From: Pseudocoprococcus catus
GTDB lineage: Bacteria > Bacillota > Clostridia > Lachnospirales > Lachnospiraceae
Assembly: GCF_902381825.1 (NCBI RefSeq)
Contig: NZ_LR698973.1
Span: forward strand, 509,179-540,600
DNA: 31,422 bases
Direction of reading: 5' to 3'
Part shown: one piece after another, positions 19,124 through 26,457 of the stretch
Position numbering within the stretch: position 1 is the stretch's first letter
Layout of the letters: the number at the start of each line of letters is the position of its first letter
The notes under the pieces: model-generated
The model's database searches: none
What the model saw: the letters and a program-made list of their open reading frames with translations, nothing else
Told to the model about the DNA's origin: nothing
Position numbers and translations under genes: made by a program

Positions 19124-19843
19124 ATGTATTCGATTGAAAGCTTTAAGAAAAAAGTTGATATGTTACATATTAAATTAAGTGACGAACAATATAATCAATA
19201 TGTAACATATTATGAAATGGTTGTAGAAAAAAATAAGGTCATGAACCTGACTGGAATTACTGAATTTGACGAATTTATTGATAAGCATTATATTGACAGT
19301 CTATCGATTGTCAATGCGGTGGATATACACCAGGTTCAGAGTGCCATTGACGTGGGAACCGGTGCCGGATTTCCGGGGATTCCTCTGAAAATTGCCTTTC
19401 CACATCTGAAAATCACATTATTGGATTCGTTGAACAAGAGAATTAATTTTCTGAATGAAGTTGTAGAAACGTTGGGCTTGGAAAATGTTGAGACATGCCA
19501 TGGACGTGCTGAAGATTTTGGCCATAGAAAAGAGTATCGTGAGCAGTATGATCTTTGCACATCGCGTGCAGTGGCTAATCTATCAACATTAAGCGAGTAT
19601 TGTGTACCATTTGTAAAAATCGGTGGACAATTTGTCTCATACAAATCTGGGAATGTGGATAATGAATTAAGAGAATCAGAAAAGGCAATCAGAATTCTTG
19701 GAGGAGAAATCGGAAAGGTCTGTAGTTTTGTACTTCCTGAGACAGATTTTGCGAGGACATTGGTTCCGATTAAAAAAATCAAATCAACAGGGAAAAAATA
19801 TCCGAGAAAAGCTGGCACACCATCGAAAGAGCCATTACAATAG
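19124..19843 (+). CDS. rsmG: 16S rRNA (guanine527-N7)-methyltransferase RsmG (GidB)
   Basis: An SAM-dependent methyltransferase acting on G527 of 16S rRNA; its loss can give low-level streptomycin resistance. The SAM motif is AIDVGTGAGFPGIPLKIAFP. CTSRAVANLSTLSEYC is the usual active-site region, and the C-terminal LVPIKKIKSTGKKYPRKAG is typical. Two starts are possible: ATG 19112, which follows the mnmG stop directly, and ATG 19124, with GAGG 6 nt upstream. The second gives 239 residues, the usual size, and is preferred. A perfect DnaA box sequence (19654-19662) occurs inside the gene. Codon use becomes more AT-rich here than in mnmG. Confidence 0.95.
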   Translation: MYSIESFKKKVDMLHIKLSDEQYNQYVTYYEMVVEKNKVMNLTGITEFDEFIDKHYIDSLSIVNAVDIHQVQSAIDVGTGAGFPGIPLKIAFPHLKITLLDSLNKRINFLNEVVETLGLENVETCHGRAEDFGHRKEYREQYDLCTSRAVANLSTLSEYCVPFVKIGGQFVSYKSGNVDNELRESEKAIRILGGEIGKVCSFVLPETDFARTLVPIKKIKSTGKKYPRKAGTPSKEPLQ

Positions 19844-19854
19844 GGAGGCAGAAC

Positions 19855-20295
19855 ATGATTAGAGGCGTTTATCTCAATACAATGAATGATGATCTCAGTA
19901 AATGTATGAAGATTTATCAAGATGTTTTTGAAGAAGATATGAATGAGAATGTTGAAACTTGGAAAAATTCTAATAGTGAAGACATGGCGATTTATCTTCT
20001 TTTGTATAATGAAAACGAGATACCGGTGGGAACGGCCAGACTGATCTTTGATTTTGATGGTGTTTTCAAATTTGATGGATTGGCTGTGCTTCCTGAGTTC
20101 AGAAAGAATGGTTACGGCGATTTCATTATGCATATGATTTTTGACAAAGCTTATCAGAGCGGTGCACATTATCTGGTAAGCAATGATATTTATCATATGC
20201 CTGATTATTTTAAGAAATATGGTTTTTCAATTGAAAATAATCATTTATCCCTGGATTTAAAACAGTATTTTAATACACATAAATGTTGTCATTAA
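19855..20295 (+). CDS. GNAT-family N-acetyltransferase
   Basis: A 146-residue single-domain acetyltransferase. The acetyl-CoA pyrophosphate loop is RKNGYG (83-88) within LAVLPEFRKNGYGDFIMHMI, preceded by the beta-4 strand GTARLIFDFDGVFKFDG. Near the C-terminus, PDYFKKYGFS is the usual beta-6/7 turn. The substrate is unknown; an ElaA-like or YjcF-like small-molecule or protein acetylase is possible. It lies 11 nt after rsmG with GGGAGG upstream, so it is probably cotranscribed with the mnm-rsmG genes, and it is closed by a strong two-way terminator. Confidence 0.88.
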   Translation: MIRGVYLNTMNDDLSKCMKIYQDVFEEDMNENVETWKNSNSEDMAIYLLLYNENEIPVGTARLIFDFDGVFKFDGLAVLPEFRKNGYGDFIMHMIFDKAYQSGAHYLVSNDIYHMPDYFKKYGFSIENNHLSLDLKQYFNTHKCCH

Positions 20296-20302
20296 TAACC
20301 GT

Positions 20303-20341
20303 AAAAAGATCCTGAGTCGCATTTGATTCAGGATCTTTTTT
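20303..20341. terminator. Bidirectional terminator between the GNAT gene and the DUF4446 gene
   Basis: A 13-bp perfect stem (20303-20315 with 20328-20340) has a 12-nt loop and T runs at both exits. It separates the plus-strand mnm-rsmG unit from the convergent parA-parB unit. Confidence 0.93.
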
Positions 20342-20353
20342 GTTGCAAGTGTT

Positions 20354-21007
20354 TTATTCATTTTCTTTCGTGGTTGACTGAGAAGCAGATTTCTTCTTAG
20401 CAACAGCTTCTTTTTTCGAAGGCGTCTCTTCAGACTGTGCCTTTGATTTGTTGATTTTTCGAATTTTCTTGCCTCCGGCAATGGTGGTTGTTGTCGGTTG
20501 TGGTGAGTTAGATGCAATTGCATTTTTGACAGCTTCTGCTTCCTCTTCGCTTAATGGCAGTTCACATTCACCGCGTACGATGTCCTTGATATATGTATAA
20601 GAACCTTCACGGCTATGGATACAGTTCATAACAAAACCAGTATTGCTGTCATTGAGAAGTGCATAGGCAAAACTTAATTGACCGCCTAATTCCTTAAATG
20701 CATCATATTTAACAACGCCGCATTTCTGATAGGAACGGTTTAAACTCTTTTCTACATACATCATGCGTTTATGAAGTAAGTCTGTCTGCTCTTTTACAAG
20801 ATCAATATCATCAAATTGTGCTTTGAAGGTATCCTCAAGGGTTTTTCCATTTTTACCTTTCATAAAGATTTTATAATTCATTTCAAGTCGTGACTGTCTT
20901 AAGACAAGCATAATGACAAGTACAATTGCCACAACAGTCAGGATAAGTGAAAGTATAACTAATATGCCTGGGTCAAAATTTAATTTGGCAAAGATTTTAC
21001 TTTCCAT
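20354..21007 (-). CDS. DUF4446 family membrane-anchored protein
   Basis: 217 residues with unknown function. One N-terminal transmembrane helix (about 14-36, LVILSLILTVVAIVLVIMLV) is followed by a short coiled segment (about 45-95), a conserved globular core (KYDAFKELGGQLSFAYALL, then GFVMNCIHSREGSYTYIKDI), and a disordered lysine/serine tail from about 167. Proteins of this family are usually encoded right after parB in clostridia. The gene begins 26 nt beyond the parB stop in the same operon, so a link to chromosome organisation at the membrane is a reasonable but unproven guess. Confidence 0.85.
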   Translation of the reverse strand: MESKIFAKLNFDPGILVILSLILTVVAIVLVIMLVLRQSRLEMNYKIFMKGKNGKTLEDTFKAQFDDIDLVKEQTDLLHKRMMYVEKSLNRSYQKCGVVKYDAFKELGGQLSFAYALLNDSNTGFVMNCIHSREGSYTYIKDIVRGECELPLSEEEAEAVKNAIASNSPQPTTTTIAGGKKIRKINKSKAQSEETPSKKEAVAKKKSASQSTTKENE

Positions 21008-21033
21008 TTTTACCTCCTTTGATAGCTTAAGTA

Positions 21034-22125
21034 TTATTTAATTGTTTCTAATAAAGAAACAATTCTTTCAAGATCCTCTTCAGAGTAATATTCTATTTCA
21101 ATGCGGCCTTTTTTATTGCTTTTTGCATTAATCTGAACTTTTGTACCAATGATTGACTTAATTTTATCCTCTAACTGATGATAGATAATGGCTGTCTGTG
21201 GGTCAATACCAGTTGCCTTCTTATTTTTCTTGTCAGCAAGCATGTTTTTGATTAAGCGTTCTGTTTCTCGTACGCTTAATTTGTTGTCAAATATTTTCAT
21301 GGCCAGTGTATATTGCAGTTCAGGGTCTGTAATAGCCAGTAATGCACGGCCATGTCCGCTTGAAATCATTTCGTCAACGATCATTTGTTTAACTCTGTTG
21401 TCCAGTTTTAACAGACGCAGAGAATTTGTTACAGCAGTTCGACTCTTGGATACTTTTTCGGCTGCTTCTTCCTGTTTTAAACCGTATTCATCAATTAATT
21501 TCTGGAAGGCAATGGCTTCCTCAATTGGATTCAGGTCTTCACGCTGAAGATTCTCAATCAATGCAATCTCCATACTCTCCATTGGCGTGTAATCCTTAAT
21601 AATAACGGGGATTTCTGTGAGTCCGGCCAATCTGGCTGCACGCCAGCGTCTTTCGCCGGCGATAATCGTGTAGAAATCATCTTTCTTCTGTACAATCAGC
21701 GGTTGGATGATGCCGTGGAGTTTGATAGAATCGGCTAATTCCTGAAGTGCATCCTCATCAAAATTTTGTCGGGGCTGACTTCTGTTTGGCTCTATTTCAT
21801 CAATTTTAACAAGTGTTTCTGCATTTTTCTCAATGACTTTTTCAACAATTTTCTCAACAGGTACCTCTACAACTTTCTCGACAGGTACTTCAACAATTTT
21901 CTCAACGACCTTTTCAACAGGCACTTCAACGATTTTCTCAACAATATTGGAAGAATGGGTCGCATCATTCTGAGTTGACTTTAAATCCGCTTCAGTCTTT
22001 GAAGATGTGGATTGCAATTCGGATTTCTTAGGTGCAGTTGTCTCGGAATGTGTTGTCAGTGATGTTGTTGGGGAGATAAGAGCATCCAGCCCGCGCCCGA
22101 GCCCTTTTTTCTTCTTTACAGCCAT
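21034..22125 (-). CDS. parB: Chromosome-partitioning protein ParB (Spo0J)
   Basis: A parS-binding CTP-dependent clamp. It starts MAVKKKKGLGRGLDALI, the ParA-activating N-terminal peptide. The CTPase core includes EPNRSQPRQNFDEDALQEL and the GERRWRA motif (157-163). The helix-turn-helix is around LKQEEAAEKVSKSRTAV, and a C-terminal dimerisation domain follows. Between the peptide and the core lies an unusually long linker that contains a repetitive Val/Glu/Lys/Pro stretch (61-100) built from units like VEKIVEVP. The total of 363 residues exceeds the usual size of about 290 for this reason. The start overlaps the end of parA by 10 nt, indicating coupling. Confidence 0.97.
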   Translation of the reverse strand: MAVKKKKGLGRGLDALISPTTSLTTHSETTAPKKSELQSTSSKTEADLKSTQNDATHSSNIVEKIVEVPVEKVVEKIVEVPVEKVVEVPVEKIVEKVIEKNAETLVKIDEIEPNRSQPRQNFDEDALQELADSIKLHGIIQPLIVQKKDDFYTIIAGERRWRAARLAGLTEIPVIIKDYTPMESMEIALIENLQREDLNPIEEAIAFQKLIDEYGLKQEEAAEKVSKSRTAVTNSLRLLKLDNRVKQMIVDEMISSGHGRALLAITDPELQYTLAMKIFDNKLSVRETERLIKNMLADKKNKKATGIDPQTAIIYHQLEDKIKSIIGTKVQINAKSNKKGRIEIEYYSEEDLERIVSLLETIK

Positions 22126-22895
22126 TCGTTTTCATCCTCTTTCTCAATTACTTCTTCTGCAAGGTATCTATATGCTTCAGCACCGGCAGATCGGGAATCG
22201 TACATATTGATTGGCATTCCGTAACTTGGTGCTTCTGCAAGTCGTACATTTCTAGGAATAATGGTTTTATAAATATTCTTGTCCAGATTTTCCTTGACAT
22301 TCTCAACAACCTGTAGAGAAAGGTTTGTTCTGGCATCATACATCGTGAAAACAACGCCTTCTATTTCAAGCTTCGGATTCAATCGTTCCTTAATTAAATC
22401 AATGGTATGTATTAACTGAGATAAACCTTCAAGGGCATAGTATTCACATTGGATCGGAACAATAACAGAATCCGCTGCAGCCATAGCATTGATTGTAAGA
22501 AGATTCAAAGATGGCGGGCAGTCAATGATAATATAGTCATAGTCACTTCTAATCATATCCAGTTTGGATTTCAGAAGGTATTCTTTGTTTTCAAATCCTA
22601 TCAATTCAATCTCGGCACCGGACAAATTGATGTTGGATGGAATAACAGACAGATTCTCCATAACGCTTGGATAGATGCATTCAGAAAGTTCAGACTCATC
22701 CAGAATCAGTTCGTAGACGGTGTTTTCTGCCTGGTTTTTGTCTACGCCTAACCCACTTGTTGTATTCCCCTGAGGATCCATGTCTAAAGTTAATACTTTT
22801 TTGTTCTTTTCTGCCAGACATGCAGACAAATTGATAGCTGTTGTTGTTTTTCCTACGCCACCTTTTTGGTTTGCGACAGCAATAATTCTGCTCAT
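22116..22895 (-). CDS. parA: Chromosome-partitioning ATPase ParA (Soj)
   Basis: A 259-residue Walker-type ATPase with the deviant P-loop KGGVGKTT (11-18), DMDPQGNTT, and the switch IIDCPPSLNLLT. It drives origin segregation with ParB and, in Firmicutes, also regulates DnaA. AGGAGG is 6 nt upstream of the ATG. The parA-parB-DUF4446 unit runs opposite to rsmG, unlike Bacillus, where soj-spo0J follow rsmG in the same direction. Three parS sites lie just upstream. Confidence 0.97.
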   Translation of the reverse strand: MSRIIAVANQKGGVGKTTTAINLSACLAEKNKKVLTLDMDPQGNTTSGLGVDKNQAENTVYELILDESELSECIYPSVMENLSVIPSNINLSGAEIELIGFENKEYLLKSKLDMIRSDYDYIIIDCPPSLNLLTINAMAAADSVIVPIQCEYYALEGLSQLIHTIDLIKERLNPKLEIEGVVFTMYDARTNLSLQVVENVKENLDKNIYKTIIPRNVRLAEAPSYGMPINMYDSRSAGAEAYRYLAEEVIEKEDENEWL

Positions 22896-22974
22896 AAATC
22901 CTCCTTATATTACTTTGTTTTATTATCCGGATTAAAATTCCCGGATTAATCATTGCTCTAATAACGCTCATTAA

Positions 22975-22983
22975 ATTATAACA
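22975..22983 (-). promoter_or_regulatory. Likely parA promoter (extended -10)
   Basis: TGTTATAAT on the minus strand, with the -10 at 22975-22980 and no good -35. Between it and parA, a direct repeat CCGGATTAA (22927-22935 and 22941-22949, 14-bp period; the first copy lies in palindrome ATCCGGAT) may be an operator. Confidence 0.5.
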
Positions 22984-23016
22984 TTTCTTATAAAAATAAT
23001 CTACCTATATTATAAA

Positions 23017-23032
23017 TGTTTCACGTGAAACA
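23017..23032. promoter_or_regulatory. parS site 1
   Basis: TGTTTCACGTGAAACA, a perfect 16-bp parS, about 120 bp upstream of parA and near its promoter, so ParB bound here could also affect parA transcription. Confidence 0.95.
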
Positions 23033-23065
23033 TTTGTGAAAAACATATAAAAATAGTATATTTCA

Positions 23066-23081
23066 TGTTTCACGTGAAACA
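23066..23081. promoter_or_regulatory. parS site 2
   Basis: A second perfect TGTTTCACGTGAAACA, 49 bp from the first (start to start). Confidence 0.95.
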
Positions 23082-23108
23082 TTTGGAATACAAGCAGGAG
23101 AGATGAGG

Positions 23109-23261
23109 ATGTTTCACATGAAAAATCCTACGCAAATTCGGAAGGCTAAGGCGACTACTATTATACAAACTATGAGAAACACGCTTCGCGAGTTTCTCAA
23201 GTTATCGCGGCAGTCGCCAAGGTCTCGTGCAAGCACGGACTTTGGCTCGTTGCTCGCGTAA
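23109..23261 (+). CDS. Possible 50-residue basic protein, or structured intergenic repeat
   Basis: An open frame beginning MFHMKNPTQIRKAKATT and ending STDFGSLLA fills the gap between parS sites. AGGAG (23096-23100) is 8 nt before the ATG at 23109, and GAGG is 9 nt before an alternative ATG at 23118. The product is arginine/lysine-rich. Against coding: many CGG, TCG, ACG and CGC codons unlike its neighbours, and the DNA is full of inverted repeats: GAGAAAC...GTTTCTC around a CGC-TTC-GCG core, GGCGACT...AGTCGCC, and CGTGC-AA-GCACG. I recognise no family. It could be a mobile or dispersed repeat, an RNA, or a true small gene. Confidence 0.3.
   Translation: MFHMKNPTQIRKAKATTIIQTMRNTLREFLKLSRQSPRSRASTDFGSLLA
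23110..23125. promoter_or_regulatory. Decayed parS-like site
   Basis: TGTTTCACATGAAAAA keeps the left half of parS but has three changes in the core and right half. It overlaps the start region of the small open frame at 23109. Confidence 0.45.
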
Positions 23262-23266
23262 ATAGA

Positions 23267-23298
23267 AAAGCCAATGTTTCACGTGAAACATTGGCTTT
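23267..23298. promoter_or_regulatory. parS site 3 inside a 32-bp palindrome, likely argS terminator
   Basis: A perfect TGTTTCACGTGAAACA (23275-23290) is extended on both sides by AAAGCCAA/TTGGCTTT to a 32-bp uninterrupted palindrome. On the minus strand it is followed by a T-rich CTTTTCTATTT-like exit, about 57 nt after the argS stop codon. It therefore probably serves both as a ParB site and as the argS terminator hairpin. Confidence 0.85.
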
Positions 23299-23355
23299 GT
23301 TTGTACCAGAATCAAGATTCTTTAAAACAACGGTTTAAAATTACACAGTTGCGGA

Positions 23356-25041
23356 TTACATTTGTTCAGGGCACTGAATACCAAGTAATGATAAAGCGTC
23401 TTTGATGATGTAACGTGCAATCTTTACAACATTGGTTCTTGTATATTTGGTTGTCTTGTCCTCAACGTTGATCTGACACTCATGATAGAATTTATTAAAT
23501 GCATGGGCTAAATCAATGCTGTATCGAGCAATAACTGAAGGCTCATAACGTTCAGCTGCATCTTTGATTACCTGAGGATATCTTTCAATTTCCTTTAAGA
23601 GACCGATAGATGCTTCGTCGGTTAATAATGTATAGTCAATTGTATCAGGTACTTCGCCGATCTTTCTCAGTACACTTGAAGCACGTGCATAAGTATACTG
23701 AACATAAGGACCTGTCTCACCATCAAAATTCAGCAGCTTGTTCCAGTCAAAGATGACATCCTTGATTCGCTGGTTGTATAAATCATTGAAGATAATAGCA
23801 CCGATACCAACCTGTTTGGCAACTTCTTCCTTATCAGGAATATCAGGGTTCTTCTCTTCAATAATGCTTGTTGTCTTATTGATTGATTCACGAAGCAGAT
23901 CTTCTGCAAAAATAACATTACCTTTACGTGAAGAAATCTTACCGCTCTTAAGGCTTACGAGACCATAAGGAATATGCACAAGATTCTTGGCGTAATCATT
24001 GCCCATTAATTCAATAACCTTGAATACCTGTGCAAAATGCAGTTTCTGTTCAAGACCTGTGACATAGAGACAACGGTCAAAGTTGTAAGTTGCCTTACGA
24101 TAAAGAATAGCAGCAAGATCTCGTGTCGCGTAGATGGAACTTCCGTCTTTCTTGGCAACAATACAAGGTGGCATATCATATTCGTCCAGAGGAACAATCA
24201 TAGCACCCTGGCTTTCCTTTAATAAGCCATCATCTGTTAGGCGCTTGATAACATCGGCTGTCTTGTCGCGATAAAAACTTTCACCGGCAAAGGAATCAAA
24301 TTCCATACCTAAAATGTTGTAAACACGCATAAATTCCTTTAAGCTGATATCACGGAACCACTGCCAGATCTCAAGGGCTTCTTCGTTACCCTGTTCCATC
24401 TTCAGGAACCAGGCACGTGCTTCATCATTCAGTGAATCATCCTTTTCAGCCTCTTCGTGGAATTTGACATAGATATCCATTAATTCTTCAATACCTTTTT
24501 CTTCAACGGCTTCACGACTGCCCCATTTCTTGTAGGCAACAATTAATTTGCCGAACTGAGTGCCCCAGTCGCCGAGATGATTGATACGAACGACTTTATA
24601 ACCGAGCTTGGAGAAAATCTTATACAGAGAATTACCGATGATGGTTGTTCTCAGATGGCCAACATGGAAATTCTTAGCAACGTTAGGTGAAGAGTAGTCG
24701 ATACAGATTGTCTTGTCCTTACCCTGATCAGAACAGCCATAATCAGTTGTGTTGTTATACTTATCGATAATCTGCTGTGCATACTGTGCTTTATCGACAT
24801 AAAAGTTGAGGTAACCGCCTATAACCTTGATTTCACTTAAAAATGCCTGATCACCAATGGACTCTTTCAGGTCCTGTGCGATCATAGGAGGCGCCTTGTG
24901 ATAGGATTTGGCAAGACGGAAACATGGAAATGCAAAATCACCCATTTCCGGTTTTGGTGGAATTTCAATAAGCTGTGAGATTTCTTCGCTGGTCAGAACT
25001 TCGATGTTCTGAGACAGTAAATTGACAATTTGATTCTTCAT
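23356..25041 (-). CDS. argS: Arginyl-tRNA synthetase
   Basis: A class I synthetase that charges tRNA-Arg. The 561 residues have the N-terminal Add-1 domain, the HIGH-type motif HVGH (about 126-129, within NVAKNFHVGHLRTT), the KMSKS-equivalent KISSRKG (about 368-374), and the C-terminal DALR anticodon-binding domain ending LLGIQCPEQM. The frame extends three codons upstream (GTG 25050), but ATG 25041 has AAAGGTG at a proper distance. No T-box leader is visible upstream. It lies alone behind the parA operon on the same strand, with the parS cluster between. Confidence 0.97.
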   Translation of the reverse strand: MKNQIVNLLSQNIEVLTSEEISQLIEIPPKPEMGDFAFPCFRLAKSYHKAPPMIAQDLKESIGDQAFLSEIKVIGGYLNFYVDKAQYAQQIIDKYNNTTDYGCSDQGKDKTICIDYSSPNVAKNFHVGHLRTTIIGNSLYKIFSKLGYKVVRINHLGDWGTQFGKLIVAYKKWGSREAVEEKGIEELMDIYVKFHEEAEKDDSLNDEARAWFLKMEQGNEEALEIWQWFRDISLKEFMRVYNILGMEFDSFAGESFYRDKTADVIKRLTDDGLLKESQGAMIVPLDEYDMPPCIVAKKDGSSIYATRDLAAILYRKATYNFDRCLYVTGLEQKLHFAQVFKVIELMGNDYAKNLVHIPYGLVSLKSGKISSRKGNVIFAEDLLRESINKTTSIIEEKNPDIPDKEEVAKQVGIGAIIFNDLYNQRIKDVIFDWNKLLNFDGETGPYVQYTYARASSVLRKIGEVPDTIDYTLLTDEASIGLLKEIERYPQVIKDAAERYEPSVIARYSIDLAHAFNKFYHECQINVEDKTTKYTRTNVVKIARYIIKDALSLLGIQCPEQM

Positions 25042-25161
25042 TAAAAACACCTTTCTATACTAAAAGATAGCTTAAACTTATAAAATGTTAGCTAGCGGTA
25101 ACAAATAACAAAAAAGAACATAATTGAACAGAAAATACGCTGAAAAGCGGTAGATCTGCTG

Positions 25162-25191
25162 ATTATATAAGATGTTCTCTATTGTTTTTAA
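25162..25191 (-). promoter_or_regulatory. Possible argS promoter
   Basis: Minus-strand TTAAAA (25186-25191), 18 bp, TATAAT (25162-25167), about 120 nt before the start codon. The 306-bp argS-hydrolase gap also contains an ACATATGT palindrome region (about 25190-25199) and the divergent promoter at 25289. No RNA leader element is recognised. Confidence 0.35.
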
Positions 25192-25288
25192 CATATGTTC
25201 TATTATTTTACAATAGATTTGAAAAAATATCCACACTTTTTCAAGATGATATAAAGGCAAATTACGGGAAGCAAGCTATGATAGAGAC

Positions 25289-25317
25289 TTGTAAATATTG
25301 CAAACATGACATATAAT
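25289..25317 (+). promoter_or_regulatory. Promoter of the alpha/beta-hydrolase gene
   Basis: TTGTAA (25289-25294), 17 bp, TATAAT (25312-25317), 30 bp before the GTG start. Confidence 0.7.
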
Positions 25318-25347
25318 AATAGTACTTGACAGAAAGGAGCGGATAGT

Positions 25348-26307
25348 GTGAAAGAAAGCAGAAAAAAGCTTCTTAAAGGGATCGTAACTGCAGCTGCTGC
25401 GGCAGGTGCTGTTTATGGTATGAACCGCCTTGTTTTTTTCCTGTCAACGATGAAGGATTTGTTGACATCAAAAGAAAAGTCTTATTATAACTGGCGGTTT
25501 GGTGATATATATTATGCAAGAAAAGGTGAAGGACGCCCTGTTTTACTGTTGCATCAGCTGAGTGCTTCGGGGTCAGATTGTGAATGGCAGTCGATGATTG
25601 ATGAACTGGCGGAGAATCATACGGTTTATACGATTGATCTTCCGGGATGCGGCCGATCACAGAAAGAGAAGATGGTCTATACCAATTATCTGTATGTGCA
25701 GGCAGTGAATGATTTTGTTAAGCATGTGATCAAGACAAAGACGGATATTATTACAAGCGGGGATACGTCGTCGATTGCAGTGATGGCCTGTCACAGTGAG
25801 CCTTCATTATATGGTCGTTTTATTTTTATTAATCCTGAATCCTTGGATCACATGATCAGGACACCGGGACCACAGCAGAAGTGCCTGAGTTATCTGCTGC
25901 AGCTGCCGTTAGTTGGTACGCTGTACTATGTTCTGGCGAATTCCAGATGGAAGGTTAAGAGAGATTTTAGGACGAAATATTATTATAATGGATACAGAAT
26001 TGAACCAGGCATGGAAGATATGTTTTATGAGGCGGCCCATCTGGGCGGATTTGCAGCGCGCTTTGCATATGCCAGCCAGGTTGGATACTATACGAGAATC
26101 AATGTTGTGTATGCATTGAAGCAAATTGATCACAGCATGTATATTATCGGCGGAGAAGCCATGGAGGGTATGGATGATACGATTGCAGGGTATACGCATT
26201 TTAATCCTGCAATAGAGGCTGTTCGGATGGAGGGCACAAAGGGAATGCCACATATGGAGAAGCCGGTTGAAACTGCAGATTTATGTAAACTGTATTTGGA
26301 ACGCTGA
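25348..26307 (+). CDS. Membrane-anchored alpha/beta-hydrolase-fold protein with atypical active site
   Basis: 319 residues. A positively charged N-terminus (KESRKKLLKG) and a hydrophobic stretch (about 10-33, IVTAAAAAGAVYG then LVFFL) look like an uncleaved signal anchor. The fold is shown by PVLLLHQLSASGSDCEW (oxyanion loop), HTVYTIDLPGCGRS, the strand before the nucleophile DIITSGDTSSIAVMAC, and the late histidine H302 in KGMPHMEKP. The nucleophile elbow reads GDTSS rather than GxSxG, so Ser is replaced by Thr140 or the site is inactive or shifted. The start is GTG at 25348 with AAAGGAG 8 nt upstream. It is a single-gene unit with its own promoter and terminator. The substrate is unknown. 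Confidence 0.85.
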   Translation: MKESRKKLLKGIVTAAAAAGAVYGMNRLVFFLSTMKDLLTSKEKSYYNWRFGDIYYARKGEGRPVLLLHQLSASGSDCEWQSMIDELAENHTVYTIDLPGCGRSQKEKMVYTNYLYVQAVNDFVKHVIKTKTDIITSGDTSSIAVMACHSEPSLYGRFIFINPESLDHMIRTPGPQQKCLSYLLQLPLVGTLYYVLANSRWKVKRDFRTKYYYNGYRIEPGMEDMFYEAAHLGGFAARFAYASQVGYYTRINVVYALKQIDHSMYIIGGEAMEGMDDTIAGYTHFNPAIEAVRMEGTKGMPHMEKPVETADLCKLYLER

Positions 26308-26338
26308 TGCGAAGCGGACAGTGAGAATAGAGGATAGG

Positions 26339-26380
26339 AAAAGGGTTGTCGGCTCATGACATGACGCGGCAGCCCTTTTT
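26339..26380 (+). terminator. Terminator after the hydrolase gene
   Basis: AAAAGGGTTGTCG (26339-26351) pairs with CGGCAGCCCTTTT (26367-26379) with two G-U pairs, ending in a T run. The remaining bases to 26457 lead into the next gene with no clear promoter. Confidence 0.88.
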
Positions 26381-26457
26381 ATCTATATTGAAACAATAGT
26401 CCTGCTTTTGCGGAGGGTGAGGCAGAGAGTGAAAAAACTGGCTGGAGATTGAATAAA

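Noticed and set aside
19654..19662. Perfect DnaA box inside rsmG
   Set aside because: A single exact 9-mer in coding DNA is plausible by chance, and the codons fit the protein; kept only as a remark.
25078..25260. A 60-codon minus-strand frame upstream of argS
   Set aside because: It starts at TTG without a ribosome site, has biased AT-rich composition, and overlaps the likely argS promoter.
25051..25347. T-box leader for argS
   Set aside because: No conserved T-box sequence (GGTGG..CCGCG type) or specifier stem could be found.
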